Source of the DNA: Budvicia diplopodorum
GTDB taxonomy: Bacteria; Pseudomonadota; Gammaproteobacteria; Enterobacterales; Enterobacteriaceae
Length of the DNA stretch: 64,000 nucleotides
Assembly: GCF_009800925.1 (NCBI RefSeq)
Contig: NZ_WOYF01000002.1
Coordinates: 62,001 to 126,000 of the forward strand
Reading direction: 5' to 3'
The notes below the pieces were generated by a model. The model did not search any database. It saw only the letters and a program-made list of their open reading frames with translations, and was not told the origin of the DNA. The position numbers and the translations under genes are program-made. Positions 8,724-17,344 of the stretch are shown piece by piece. Each line of letters begins with the position of its first letter. Position 1 is the first letter of the stretch.

Positions 8724-10595
8724 ATGAAGTTATCTTACATAAAATCATCCCCTTCCATAATCGAGACTATTAAAAGCAATTATGAAACATTCATAATACA
8801 AAATTACAAATTTGATCATATTGGTTTATTCCATGATGAAGAAAATATTTATGCAGTCATACAAAACCATGAGAGATATAATTTCACATTAAAAGAGATA
8901 CAAGATTTATATGATTATAAATATAAAACCATGGGAGCTCCTGGCCCTATGTTTATAAATGAAATAAAACAAAATTTCAATAAAATAAATTTAAGAAATA
9001 TTTACGAAAAAGTAAACCTATTTGGTCAACCATTTAACGCCCGTGAATTCGATAATAATCTCAGCATTGCTATGCCATCGCAATTCCATCCATTTCATGC
9101 AGACCTAAGTTGGGCGGACAATACATTTACATTTATTCTAAAAAAAGAGATTAGCAAAACAGAATTTGATGAGATAGTTCTAATATGTGAGAGTCTAGGA
9201 TACTATGGCTACAAATATGAAATAAATACAGACTCTAGCCTACCTGAATACAATTATATTGATAAAGAAAACTATAATAACCAAGGTAATCTTACCTTGA
9301 CTGCAAGCAGTTATTTAAAAACAAATTATCCTAATGAAATAATAGAAAAATATGAAGAAGACCAAGAATTTTGGTTGGAAAACAAACTAAACATTCTCAC
9401 AGATACAAATTTCACCATAGAGCAATGTTTAACTGATTCGTTTATTAGAAATAAAAACAGCTGTTTTATTGATGCTACCGTTTTTATAAGAAATAACATA
9501 AGAGAGTATCTTTCATTATATGACACTATAATAATAGCAATACCATTGTCAGAATCCCATCATGAAAATAACTTTTATGATATGTTCAAAATAAATAGAA
9601 TTGAGTTATTAGAATTGGTCAAGCGTGGCCGTGTAAAGTTTGTTGCTTATCAAAATATCAATCGTTATGATTTAAATTTCTTGGCCGATGTTCTATCTAT
9701 TGATTCTGAATGCGTTTTATTCTCACGGAGATTAACTGCATCATCATTATTAGGGATTAGAAACAAAACAGGATTGTTTGGTTTTGCTTTTGACAGTGAA
9801 ACCCAATATAACATACTTAAAAGTTGTTATAGCTCCAATATTGAGTCTCTGTATATATTAGCAGAGTCAATTTCTGACAATATGGCGTTCTTAGAGTACG
9901 CTCTAAATCAGAGAGGTGCATTAGCAGTTAGTCAATTTGGTGCAGCCAATTTTGCTGCGCAAATATATAAGGCACGTGGTATTGATTGCTATTTAGAATT
10001 AACTACAAGTGCGATGGGTCTGGAGTTTGCCCAAGGATTAGGAGCACACCATTTCCCTTTCGAAAATACTGGTTATTCCGAAGTTAATGCTTGTAAAATA
10101 CTTAATGGTATATATAACGGTGTTCAATCATTAAGTAATGATCTCCGGGAAACAGAAATACAAACTTTGCTATCAAATATATTCACCATTAACAATGACA
10201 TGAACGTATTGGAGTTAGACGACATTTTAAGCACGCATGGCAGACGTAGAATACCTGAAATTTTAAAAGAATATTCAAATCTATCACCTGAAGAATTAAG
10301 CTTTAAGATATACTCTCTTAATAAAGAAATTAGACGTATCGAGAAAAAAGAAGAAAATATATCTCTTTTAGATTTATCTGGCCTTGTACCAGCTGTTGCT
10401 GGAGTTCTTATGGAATATGAAGGAATTTCTGGTGCAGGTTATATCGGATTACTACCATGGGTTATCAAACTGATAATGATTACATCTGGAAACTCAAAAT
10501 TATTAAACAATGAGACTTTTAATAAGCTGGAATCATTAACACTCAATTCACCCAGCAATACAATATTGGTTCATAGAATAAGAAAAGATATATAG
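8724..10595 (+). CDS. Orphan 623-residue protein in AT-rich ssrA-adjacent segment
   Basis: I do not recognise this protein. The reading frame is long and intact. I prefer the ATG at 8724 (MKLSYIKSS), nine bases after GGA; a TTG at 8715 is the alternative. Visible features are a middle alpha/beta-looking region with LYDTIIIAIPLSESHHENNF followed by LLELVKRGRVKFVAYQNINR, a small-residue-rich stretch (QRGALAVSQFGAANFAAQIY), a charged helix (EIRRIEKKEENI) and a hydrophobic stretch near residues 555-590 (SGLVPAVAGVLMEYEGISGA, then GLLPWVIKLIMI) that could contact a membrane. The DNA is strongly AT-rich with many AUA and AAA codons, unlike its neighbours. Its place downstream of ssrA and next to coding debris fits island cargo such as a defence or toxin-type gene; that is inference from position only. 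Confidence 0.7.
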   Translation: MKLSYIKSSPSIIETIKSNYETFIIQNYKFDHIGLFHDEENIYAVIQNHERYNFTLKEIQDLYDYKYKTMGAPGPMFINEIKQNFNKINLRNIYEKVNLFGQPFNAREFDNNLSIAMPSQFHPFHADLSWADNTFTFILKKEISKTEFDEIVLICESLGYYGYKYEINTDSSLPEYNYIDKENYNNQGNLTLTASSYLKTNYPNEIIEKYEEDQEFWLENKLNILTDTNFTIEQCLTDSFIRNKNSCFIDATVFIRNNIREYLSLYDTIIIAIPLSESHHENNFYDMFKINRIELLELVKRGRVKFVAYQNINRYDLNFLADVLSIDSECVLFSRRLTASSLLGIRNKTGLFGFAFDSETQYNILKSCYSSNIESLYILAESISDNMAFLEYALNQRGALAVSQFGAANFAAQIYKARGIDCYLELTTSAMGLEFAQGLGAHHFPFENTGYSEVNACKILNGIYNGVQSLSNDLRETEIQTLLSNIFTINNDMNVLELDDILSTHGRRRIPEILKEYSNLSPEELSFKIYSLNKEIRRIEKKEENISLLDLSGLVPAVAGVLMEYEGISGAGYIGLLPWVIKLIMITSGNSKLLNNETFNKLESLTLNSPSNTILVHRIRKDI

Positions 10596-10941
10596 AACTG
10601 ACCGCCTTTTATGCTTTATGATGCAGACACTAAGTTATAAAAACAGTGTTCTCTTCCATTTATTCAGTTCCGACACCAAAGACATTTCAAATTTTACCGT
10701 TAAAAATATTGGAAAAACATTAAAAATTAATTATGGCAAGGTGTAATTGAAAGTCACACTTCTCATTATTTTGGAATTAACTTGACCGGTAATAACAGCT
10801 CAATGGTTATATATCAAATATTAAAAGATGCTGGAAAATAATTATTTTATACATTGTTTACAACCTGCTAAATAAGCTTACCCCATCAATATATTGGTAG
10901 TTTGACGCCCAGTGAATCAGACCAATTATTTGAGGAAAACC
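10596..10941. other. AT-rich stretch with coding debris
   Basis: No intact gene is supported. An ATG frame at 10621-10746 encodes 41 residues (MQTLSYKNSVLFHLFSS...). A startless frame at about 10752-10842 reads GINLTGNNSSMVIYQILKDA. Another at about 10873-10967 reads LPHQYIGSLTPSESDQLFEE and runs into the 3' end of lhgO. These look like broken pieces of a former gene in the same acquired segment. Confidence 0.35.
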
Positions 10942-12159
10942 CTAACGCCATAACCGGTTTTTATTAACCACTATCTCCCCAAAATACCTTCCCACCACCT
11001 CCCTCCCAATCTCCAAACACGCAGTAGCCGCCGGGGAAGGCGCATTACAGACATGCAATGAGCGGCTTCCAGTGACAAAATGGAAATCATCCACTAGCTT
11101 ACCCTCATAGGTCAAAGCCTGTGCCCTTACGCCTGTCGGGCCGGGCTGGAGATCTTCTGGCTGTAGCTCAGGAATCAATTGGCGTGCATTTTCCGTAAAG
11201 CGGCGGCGTGACAGAGACCGGCGTATTTCCGCTAAGCCTTCTCCCATATATTGACCGGCGATTTTCCAGAAGCCACGATAGCTCAGCACTTCACTCAGAT
11301 CGCGCAAGTTAAAATCGCTTTTACGGTACCCTTCGCGTTTGAAGGCCAGCACGGCGTTAGGACCCACGTCGCGATTACCGTTGTACATACGGGTGAAGTG
11401 CACGCCGAGAAACGGAAAATCCGGGTTGGGTACCGGGTAGATCAGATGGTTGACCAGATAATTTTTGTCTGGGTTAAGAACGTAATATTCGCCGCGAAAT
11501 GGCACAATTTTCATTCCGGTTTCGTAGCCTGCGAGTTTGGCAATGCGATCGCTAAACAGACCGCCGCAGTTTACCAGCCATTTACCCTGATACTGTGCGC
11601 TCTGGGTTTGCACCGCTACGCCGCTGGAACTTTCCTGAATACCCACAACTTCTTGGTGATAATGGATATCCCCGCCGCGTTGCTGAATCAGCTCTGCCAG
11701 TTTTTCAGCCACTTGTACATAGTTAACGATGCCAGCATCAGGCACTAACAGCGCCTCCAAACCATTAACGTAGGGTTCGCGCATTTTTAGTTCGTTTTGC
11801 GACAAACGGACTACCGCCAGACCGTTTTCCATGCCGCGTTGGTAAATGTTTTCCAGTAAGCTCAGCTCCTTAAGCTGCGTAGCGACGATAACTTTACCGC
11901 ACCGATCGTGATACAAATCATGCTGGCGGCAAAACGCGAACATACTCTGGTTGCCCTGCTTCGCCAAACGCGCTTTCAGGCTACCGGGCGTGTAATAAAT
12001 GCCAGAATGCACCACGTTACTATTATGACCACTCTGATGCGCCGCCGGGCCTGACTCTTTCTCCACAATAAGCAGCTTTAAATGCCGGTTGTGTTCTTGC
12101 AGAGCATTGGCGACACCAAGCCCAACCAGGCCGCTGCCGATGATGATAACGTCATACAT
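10942..12159 (-). CDS. lhgO: L-2-hydroxyglutarate dehydrogenase/oxidase (LhgO)
   Basis: FAD enzyme of the DAO family that oxidises L-2-hydroxyglutarate to 2-oxoglutarate, passing electrons to the quinone pool. The 405-residue protein begins with the dinucleotide-binding motif VIIGSGLVGLGVANAL, followed by the family-typical QSGHNSNVVHSGIYYTPGSL. Further conserved blocks are PFRGEYYVL and the C-terminal NAPSPAATACLEIG. E. coli LhgO is 422 residues. It starts 2 bp after the regulator stop codon, so it is the last gene of a four-gene operon with a TRAP transporter. That context suggests the operon brings in a C4/C5 dicarboxylate such as 2-hydroxyglutarate or a precursor (inference). Confidence 0.9.
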   Translation of the reverse strand: MYDVIIIGSGLVGLGVANALQEHNRHLKLLIVEKESGPAAHQSGHNSNVVHSGIYYTPGSLKARLAKQGNQSMFAFCRQHDLYHDRCGKVIVATQLKELSLLENIYQRGMENGLAVVRLSQNELKMREPYVNGLEALLVPDAGIVNYVQVAEKLAELIQQRGGDIHYHQEVVGIQESSSGVAVQTQSAQYQGKWLVNCGGLFSDRIAKLAGYETGMKIVPFRGEYYVLNPDKNYLVNHLIYPVPNPDFPFLGVHFTRMYNGNRDVGPNAVLAFKREGYRKSDFNLRDLSEVLSYRGFWKIAGQYMGEGLAEIRRSLSRRRFTENARQLIPELQPEDLQPGPTGVRAQALTYEGKLVDDFHFVTGSRSLHVCNAPSPAATACLEIGREVVGRYFGEIVVNKNRLWR

Positions 12160-12161
12160 AG

Positions 12162-12878
12162 CTATGCTTTCTCCTCATTCTTTAGCCTGCGTAGCTTCTC
12201 GCGCACATTGTTCAAATGGCTTTGCATACCGGCCGCGGCGGCGATGGGGTCGCCCGTTTTAATTGCAACCAGAACCCGTTGATGTTCATCGATTACGCGT
12301 TGGCGTTCGGCGTCTCGCCCCAGATTTTTACTCAGGGAATAGACCAATACGCCAAGATATAGCTCATGCATATTGTCGAGGATCTGGACAAAGAACGGGT
12401 TATGCGCGGCCTGCATAATCGCGCGATGGAAAAGATAATCCTGCTGATGACCAATCTGCCCTTTATCAAGCGTGACGTAGCGAAATGCCTCAAATGCTTG
12501 TTCAATATGTTGCAGATCGGCTTCAGTACGACGTTTTGCGGCCATACTCGCGGCCTGTTGCTCAATCACTTCGCGCATTTCGAGCAACGACTCCACTTCG
12601 CTAGCGTTGGCGACTTCCATCACCAGCGGCTCATATTTGCTAAGCAGCGTGTGCTGCTCCACCCAATGGCCCCCACCCTGACGGGACGAGATAATACCAC
12701 TGACCTCAAGAACGCCCAGCGCTTCTCTTACCGGAATACGGCTGACCCCAAAGGCTTTGGCCAACTGGTTTTCCGAGGGCAACTTCTCGCCGATGGGAAA
12801 GGTACCGTCATGTATTCCGCTCTTGAGCTGAGCCAACACCTGATGAGACGCTTTCTGACGCGTTACCTTGTGGATCAT
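12162..12878 (-). CDS. GntR-family regulator, FCD subfamily
   Basis: 238-residue transcription factor. The N-terminal winged helix contains LPSENQLAKAFGVSRIPVRE and the wing SSRQGGGHWVEQ. The C-terminal half is an all-helical FCD ligand-binding domain (EMREVIEQQAASMAAKRRTE, then LFHRAIMQAAHNPFF with the metal/ligand-type HRAI...H pattern). The start overlaps the permease stop as ATGA, with GGGAGG upstream. Embedded in the TAXI-TRAP-LhgO operon, it is probably its local regulator and probably responds to an organic acid. A candidate palindrome TGTATACA lies at 15926-15933 ahead of the operon. Confidence 0.88.
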   Translation of the reverse strand: MIHKVTRQKASHQVLAQLKSGIHDGTFPIGEKLPSENQLAKAFGVSRIPVREALGVLEVSGIISSRQGGGHWVEQHTLLSKYEPLVMEVANASEVESLLEMREVIEQQAASMAAKRRTEADLQHIEQAFEAFRYVTLDKGQIGHQQDYLFHRAIMQAAHNPFFVQILDNMHELYLGVLVYSLSKNLGRDAERQRVIDEHQRVLVAIKTGDPIAAAAGMQSHLNNVREKLRRLKNEEKA

Positions 12879-14842
12879 TCTTGCCTCCCGGGCAACTGGC
12901 CGGGCTGAGAGCGGTGCTGTCTAAAACGCATAATATGAATAGCGCCCGCAGTGACAATCAAAGCTATTCCACCAAGATCGGTCAGTAGGCCCGGTTTAAT
13001 CAGCAAAATGGCGGCGACGGTGAACAAAATGCGTTCCAGCCAGTGAGATTTCATCAGCCAGAAATTAGCGCAGGCAATGGAGAGTGCATAAATGCCTATC
13101 AGCGCCGTTACCACCATATGGGCAATCGAAAGCGCGTTCAGGTCGTCGCCCTGCATCAGCAGCATCGGGTTGTAAACCAGAATAAAGGGGATAATAAAAC
13201 CGGGTAACGCCAAGCGAACGGCATCCAACGAGGTTTCCATCGGGTCGGCACGGGCGATACTCGCGGCGGTATAGCTGGCCAAAGCGACCGGAGGGGTAAT
13301 ATTGGACAACACGCCAAACCAGAATACAAAGAAATGTGCCGCCAGCGGCAGAACGCCCGCTTTGATAAGAATTGGCGACACCGTGACGGCGACCACGATA
13401 TACAGCGCGGTGGAAGGCAGCCCCATGCTTAACACGATGCACACCAGCATGACGACCAGCAGGATCATCCACAGGGTATTGTTGGTCATCGAAACAATAT
13501 TAAAGGCAAGCGTAGAACCGATACCCGTCATGGTCACCACGCAGATAATCACGCCAATCGCCGCACAGGCAATCGTGACCTGCACCGCCCCTCTGGCCGC
13601 TTCGTTCAGGGCTTGCGCGATTTTTTTAGGCGTCATGCGCACCGAGGTATCGGGCGTAATCCAACTGGCGACAATAATCGAAATGATACCGAGAAAACCG
13701 GCATATATCGGGGTTTTACCCATTAACAGGGTGCCGATCACGATAAACAGCGGTAACAACAGTAGCCCACGGGCTTTAAAGACCGCTTTAACCTTGGGAA
13801 TATTCTCTTTGCTAATCCCTTCAAGCCCCTGTTTTTTGGCTTCCAGATCGATCGCCATAATCAACGCCGCGTAGTAGAGCAGCGCCGGTACGATTGCGGC
13901 GATAACGATAGTGGTATAGGAAATGCCGAGGAAGCCCGCCATGATAAACGCGGCGGCTCCCATGATCGGCGGCATGATCATACCGCCGGTAGACGCGGTA
14001 GCTTCAACCGCGCCGGCAAAGCGGGCAGACAGGCCAATGCTTTTCATCAGTGGAATGGTAAACGCGCCGGTGGTGGCAACGTTGGCTACCGCACTGCCGC
14101 TCAGCGAGCCGGTCAAGGCCGAAGAGATTACCGCCACCTGAGCCGGGCCACCGCGGCGGCGCCCCGCCATCGCCAGCGCTACATCGTTAAAGAACTGCGT
14201 CGCACCGCTGACGCTGAGAAATGCCCCGAACAGGATAAACACCACAATGGCGGTTGAAGCCGTTGACAGCGTGATGCCGAAGATCCCTTCGCTGGTCATA
14301 AACAGCCGATATAACAGGCGCTCCACCGAGAAGCCGCTGTGACCAAAAATACCGATAAAATATTGACCAAAAATGGCGTAGATAATGGCAAACGTAGCCA
14401 GACCGGGAATAAACAGACCGGTGGTACGCCTAGCGGCTTCAAACAGCACGCCGATACCGACAACGGCCATAATGTAATCGGTGGTATTGGGTAGACTCTT
14501 GCGTACCACGTGCAGCTCTAGGTAGTTAAAATAGAAATAACCGTAGCTGGCCAACGTCAGAATAATGAATAGGTAATCCCAGATATTAAACTTGGACGTT
14601 GCATGCTTTTTGCTAAAGGGAAAAAGAATGAATCCCAGCAGCAAAATGCCGCTAAGAAAGGTGGTGTTGCGATAAAACTCCTGCGTATTGGCAAGCGCGT
14701 TGGAGTAAATTGCATACAGCGAAACGGCGATGGCAAGTAGGGTAGCAAACTGCAAATAGAGACCGCTCAAAGGACGATTTCCAGCCCCGGCCTCGTTATC
14801 CAGATCGACGTTAGCCTGTGGTAATAATGGATTGAGTTTCAT
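12875..14842 (-). CDS. TRAP transporter fused permease (4TM/12TM, TAXI type)
   Basis: 655-residue inner-membrane permease joining the small and large TRAP subunits in one chain, the form that works with TAXI binding proteins. It has many hydrophobic segments; the signature stretch STGGMIMPPIMGAAAFIMAG and FGVLSNITPPVALASYTAAS are typical of DctM-type large subunits. I chose the ATG at 14842 (MKLNPLLPQANV): GGAGGCGTT precedes it and it overlaps the TAXI stop as ATGA. The longer frame from 14929 would overlap 90 bp. Substrate is not readable from sequence; the linked LhgO points to a hydroxyacid or dicarboxylate. Confidence 0.92.
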   Translation of the reverse strand: MKLNPLLPQANVDLDNEAGAGNRPLSGLYLQFATLLAIAVSLYAIYSNALANTQEFYRNTTFLSGILLLGFILFPFSKKHATSKFNIWDYLFIILTLASYGYFYFNYLELHVVRKSLPNTTDYIMAVVGIGVLFEAARRTTGLFIPGLATFAIIYAIFGQYFIGIFGHSGFSVERLLYRLFMTSEGIFGITLSTASTAIVVFILFGAFLSVSGATQFFNDVALAMAGRRRGGPAQVAVISSALTGSLSGSAVANVATTGAFTIPLMKSIGLSARFAGAVEATASTGGMIMPPIMGAAAFIMAGFLGISYTTIVIAAIVPALLYYAALIMAIDLEAKKQGLEGISKENIPKVKAVFKARGLLLLPLFIVIGTLLMGKTPIYAGFLGIISIIVASWITPDTSVRMTPKKIAQALNEAARGAVQVTIACAAIGVIICVVTMTGIGSTLAFNIVSMTNNTLWMILLVVMLVCIVLSMGLPSTALYIVVAVTVSPILIKAGVLPLAAHFFVFWFGVLSNITPPVALASYTAASIARADPMETSLDAVRLALPGFIIPFILVYNPMLLMQGDDLNALSIAHMVVTALIGIYALSIACANFWLMKSHWLERILFTVAAILLIKPGLLTDLGGIALIVTAGAIHIMRFRQHRSQPGQLPGRQE

Positions 14843-15879
14843 AACGCCTCCGTAGATTTTGACGAAGTCGCCTCGGGTGGGATCAGAAAGTCGGGTATAT
14901 CCACCCCTGCCTCCCGGTAGTATTTCCATGCCCCGAGGTGCAGGGGTACTGAAACGCCTTTCAGGGCGTTTTCTAACGAAATATGTTTGGCCGCGCTGTG
15001 TACACGATGTACCTCCGGCAGGTTTTCGAACATCGATTTAGTCAGGTCGTAAACAATTTTCTCATCGATTTGGCTAACGGTGACCAGAATGTTTGGCTGC
15101 GCGATGGTAGCAACCGCCTTACTCTGGCGAGGGTAGGTATCGGGTTTGATAACAAAGCGGAACCAAGAGTTAGCAATGGCGTTGATGCTGGCCAACTGTT
15201 CGTCGGTGATATCAAGAATACGAGAGGGAACGCCGCTGGCGTACATATCGGTCACCGCGGCGGCAGGAACGCCAGCCGGTAGCGCTCCACCATCAAGTCG
15301 GCCATCGCGCATGGCGGATACGGTGTCGCCATAGCCCAAATATTCCGGTGAAATGGTTTGCTTGCTGAGGTTAACGCCCTGAAGAATAATCAGCGTCGAC
15401 TGTTCCGTCCCGCTGGCCTGCGGGCCAACGGAAAAACGCGTGCCGGAAACATCGTTCAGCGTGCCATCTTTGATCCGGCTTTCCAGCATGACGAAGTGCT
15501 CAACGTTGGGCCACAGCATTGAAATAGATCTCAGCTGCCCATAGGCGCGACCTTCAAAATTGCGCACGCCTTGATAGGCTTCTACGGCCAGCAGGCTCTG
15601 TAAAATGGCGAGCTGAGCTTCATTCTTTTGCAACAGGTCGATATTTTCGATAGAACCGGCAGAGGATTGCCCGGTTACCTGAATACCATCTTGCTTGAGT
15701 TGATTACTCCAGACATTGGCCAGCCCAACGCCCATCGGATAATAGGTTCCTCCGGTTGAGGCCGTTGCGACCGAAAGGAAGGTCTTGTTTTCATTCTTAA
15801 TCTTTCCGGTAATAGCCAGAGCAACCACGGCTATCATGGTTAAGACGATGGTTAACATTTTTATTTGTCTATTCTTCAT
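14839..15879 (-). CDS. TAXI family TRAP transporter solute-binding protein
   Basis: 346-residue periplasmic binding protein that delivers substrate to the fused TRAP permease. The N-terminal hydrophobic signal (MLTIVLTMIAVVALAITGKI) is followed by the family start FLSVATASTGGTYYPMGVGL. Later blocks RFSVGPQASGTEQSTLIIL and AMRDGRLDGGALPAGVPAAA are typical of the TAXI (NMT1-like) fold. It is the first gene of the operon, with GGTGAT before the ATG and a 355-bp upstream region holding candidate operators. Confidence 0.9.
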   Translation of the reverse strand: MKNRQIKMLTIVLTMIAVVALAITGKIKNENKTFLSVATASTGGTYYPMGVGLANVWSNQLKQDGIQVTGQSSAGSIENIDLLQKNEAQLAILQSLLAVEAYQGVRNFEGRAYGQLRSISMLWPNVEHFVMLESRIKDGTLNDVSGTRFSVGPQASGTEQSTLIILQGVNLSKQTISPEYLGYGDTVSAMRDGRLDGGALPAGVPAAAVTDMYASGVPSRILDITDEQLASINAIANSWFRFVIKPDTYPRQSKAVATIAQPNILVTVSQIDEKIVYDLTKSMFENLPEVHRVHSAAKHISLENALKGVSVPLHLGAWKYYREAGVDIPDFLIPPEATSSKSTEAL

Positions 15880-16234
15880 AATATCACCAGAGCGTTATAA
15901 AACAATTTAGCAACATTTAATAACATGTATACAACATTGCAACTCATTTCATCCACGCGCCGTTGTTCAATTTGTGATCTAATTGAGCAAAAAATGAACA
16001 AATTAACATCAAGAATGTGAAGTCACCTGAAAATTATTTATCGCGATTGGACCCGGTGAAGGTGCCAATATTGGGCCAAAGTACAGGAAGCTATATGGGT
16101 AGTTTATGTGGATAGTTTATGTGAATAGTTCTGATGATGGGATTACGGTGAAAGCTACGCCAAAACAGAGCTCAGCGTGAGTATGTAGTGAATATGTAGA
16201 TAGGCGACCCCGCTTTTACGGGGTCGCCATACGA
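15880..16234. other. Promoter region of the TAXI-TRAP-lhgO operon
   Basis: Seen here are TGTATACA (15926-15933), an inverted repeat TTGTTCA (15963-15969) / TGAACAA (15995-16001), and TTTGTGATCTAATTGAGCAA between these arms, whose left half resembles a CRP half-site. Any of these could be an operator for the GntR regulator or CRP; none is proven. The part nearest the porin holds its terminator. Confidence 0.4.
16203..16228. terminator. Hairpin terminator downstream of the porin gene
   Basis: Perfect 10-bp GC-rich stem GGCGACCCCG / CGGGGTCGCC with a 6-nt loop, 7 bp beyond the porin stop. There is no long U-tract on the minus strand. Confidence 0.6.
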
Positions 16235-17344
16235 TTAGAACTGATAAACAATCGCTACAGAAACGACGTCATCGGTTGAGATACCAACTTCTTTGGTAAA
16301 GTCGTTCGCATCTAACATGTTAATTTTATAGTCAACTTTAGTCGTGAGGTTTTTGTTGAAGTGGTAGTAGGTACCCACATCAATGTAGTTAACCAGCTCT
16401 TGACTATCGTAGCTTGTTGTTCCTACCGTATAGCCTAGGTCTTTGCCCTTAGAGTAAACCCACCCTAAAGAAGGCTGCAGACCGAAGTCGAACTGATACT
16501 GAGCAACCAGCTCTACGTTTTGCGTTTTGTTAGCAACACCGTCATCGTCGCGACCAAAACGGGTCATGTTGTAAGTCTGACCATAAATAGCGGCTAAATA
16601 GACGTTATTTGCATCATATTTAATACCACCGTTTGCAGCATTAGCACGATCGCCTTGAGCTCCGTGAATAACATCAGCCGTTTGTTCGTCGGTACGGTCA
16701 GAAGACGCATAAGCTGCACCTAAAGAAAGCCCCATACCTAAATCATAGGAAGTCGACATACCCCAGCCGTCACCGTTGCGATCGCTACCATTTTTATCGC
16801 CACTATCGTTACGACCTTGATATTGAGCGCCAATGTCTAGCCCTTCAACCATACCAAAGAAGTTTTTGTTGCGATAGGTTGCCAAGCCACCGGCGCGCTG
16901 GGTCATAAAGACGTCCGTTTGCTGATAAGAATCGCCACCGAACTCAGGAAAAACGTCAGTCCAGCCGCCAATATCATACAGAATACCGTTATTACGGCCG
17001 TAATCGAAAGAACCTGCATCGCCAAGTTTAATGCCGGCATAGGCATAACGGGTTGTTGAATCGTTGTCACCGCTGCCCTCAGAAGAGCTAGCATTGAGTT
17101 CAGCCTGATAGTAACCATAGCCGGTAACTTGGTCATTTACCTGAGTTTCCCCAAGAATGCCGAAGCGCACAAAGCTATTGTCGCCGTCTTCTCCTTCGCC
17201 ATCAGAAAAATAATGATTCCCTTGGATCTCGCCCAAAATATTTAATTTATTGCCATCTTTATTGTACACTTCTGCCGCATTTACTGCCCCCGCGACTAAC
17301 ATTGCGGGAAAAAGACCTGCTAATATTTTGTAGTTTCTCATCAT
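16235..17344 (-). CDS. OmpC/OmpF-family general porin
   Basis: Trimeric outer-membrane porin for passive diffusion of small hydrophilic solutes. The 369-residue precursor has a signal peptide ending ...VNAAEVYNKDGNKLNILGE. The classical porin elements are present: RFGILGETQVNDQVTGYGY, YAYAGIKLGDAGSFDYGRN, a constriction-loop PEFGGDS, and a C-terminal phenylalanine (VSVAIVYQF) required for BAM recognition. Two start ATGs are adjacent (17344 and 17341). A strong Fur-box match lies about 125 bp upstream, suggesting iron-dependent control. Which named paralogue this is (OmpC, OmpF, PhoE or other) cannot be decided. Confidence 0.93.
   Translation of the reverse strand: MMRNYKILAGLFPAMLVAGAVNAAEVYNKDGNKLNILGEIQGNHYFSDGEGEDGDNSFVRFGILGETQVNDQVTGYGYYQAELNASSSEGSGDNDSTTRYAYAGIKLGDAGSFDYGRNNGILYDIGGWTDVFPEFGGDSYQQTDVFMTQRAGGLATYRNKNFFGMVEGLDIGAQYQGRNDSGDKNGSDRNGDGWGMSTSYDLGMGLSLGAAYASSDRTDEQTADVIHGAQGDRANAANGGIKYDANNVYLAAIYGQTYNMTRFGRDDDGVANKTQNVELVAQYQFDFGLQPSLGWVYSKGKDLGYTVGTTSYDSQELVNYIDVGTYYHFNKNLTTKVDYKINMLDANDFTKEVGISTDDVVSVAIVYQF

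Noticed and set aside
10661-10682. TTCCGACACCAAA as an ssrA-like attachment repeat
   Set aside because: Too short and too different from the ssrA 3' end (GCCAGCTCCACCAAA) to count as an att site.
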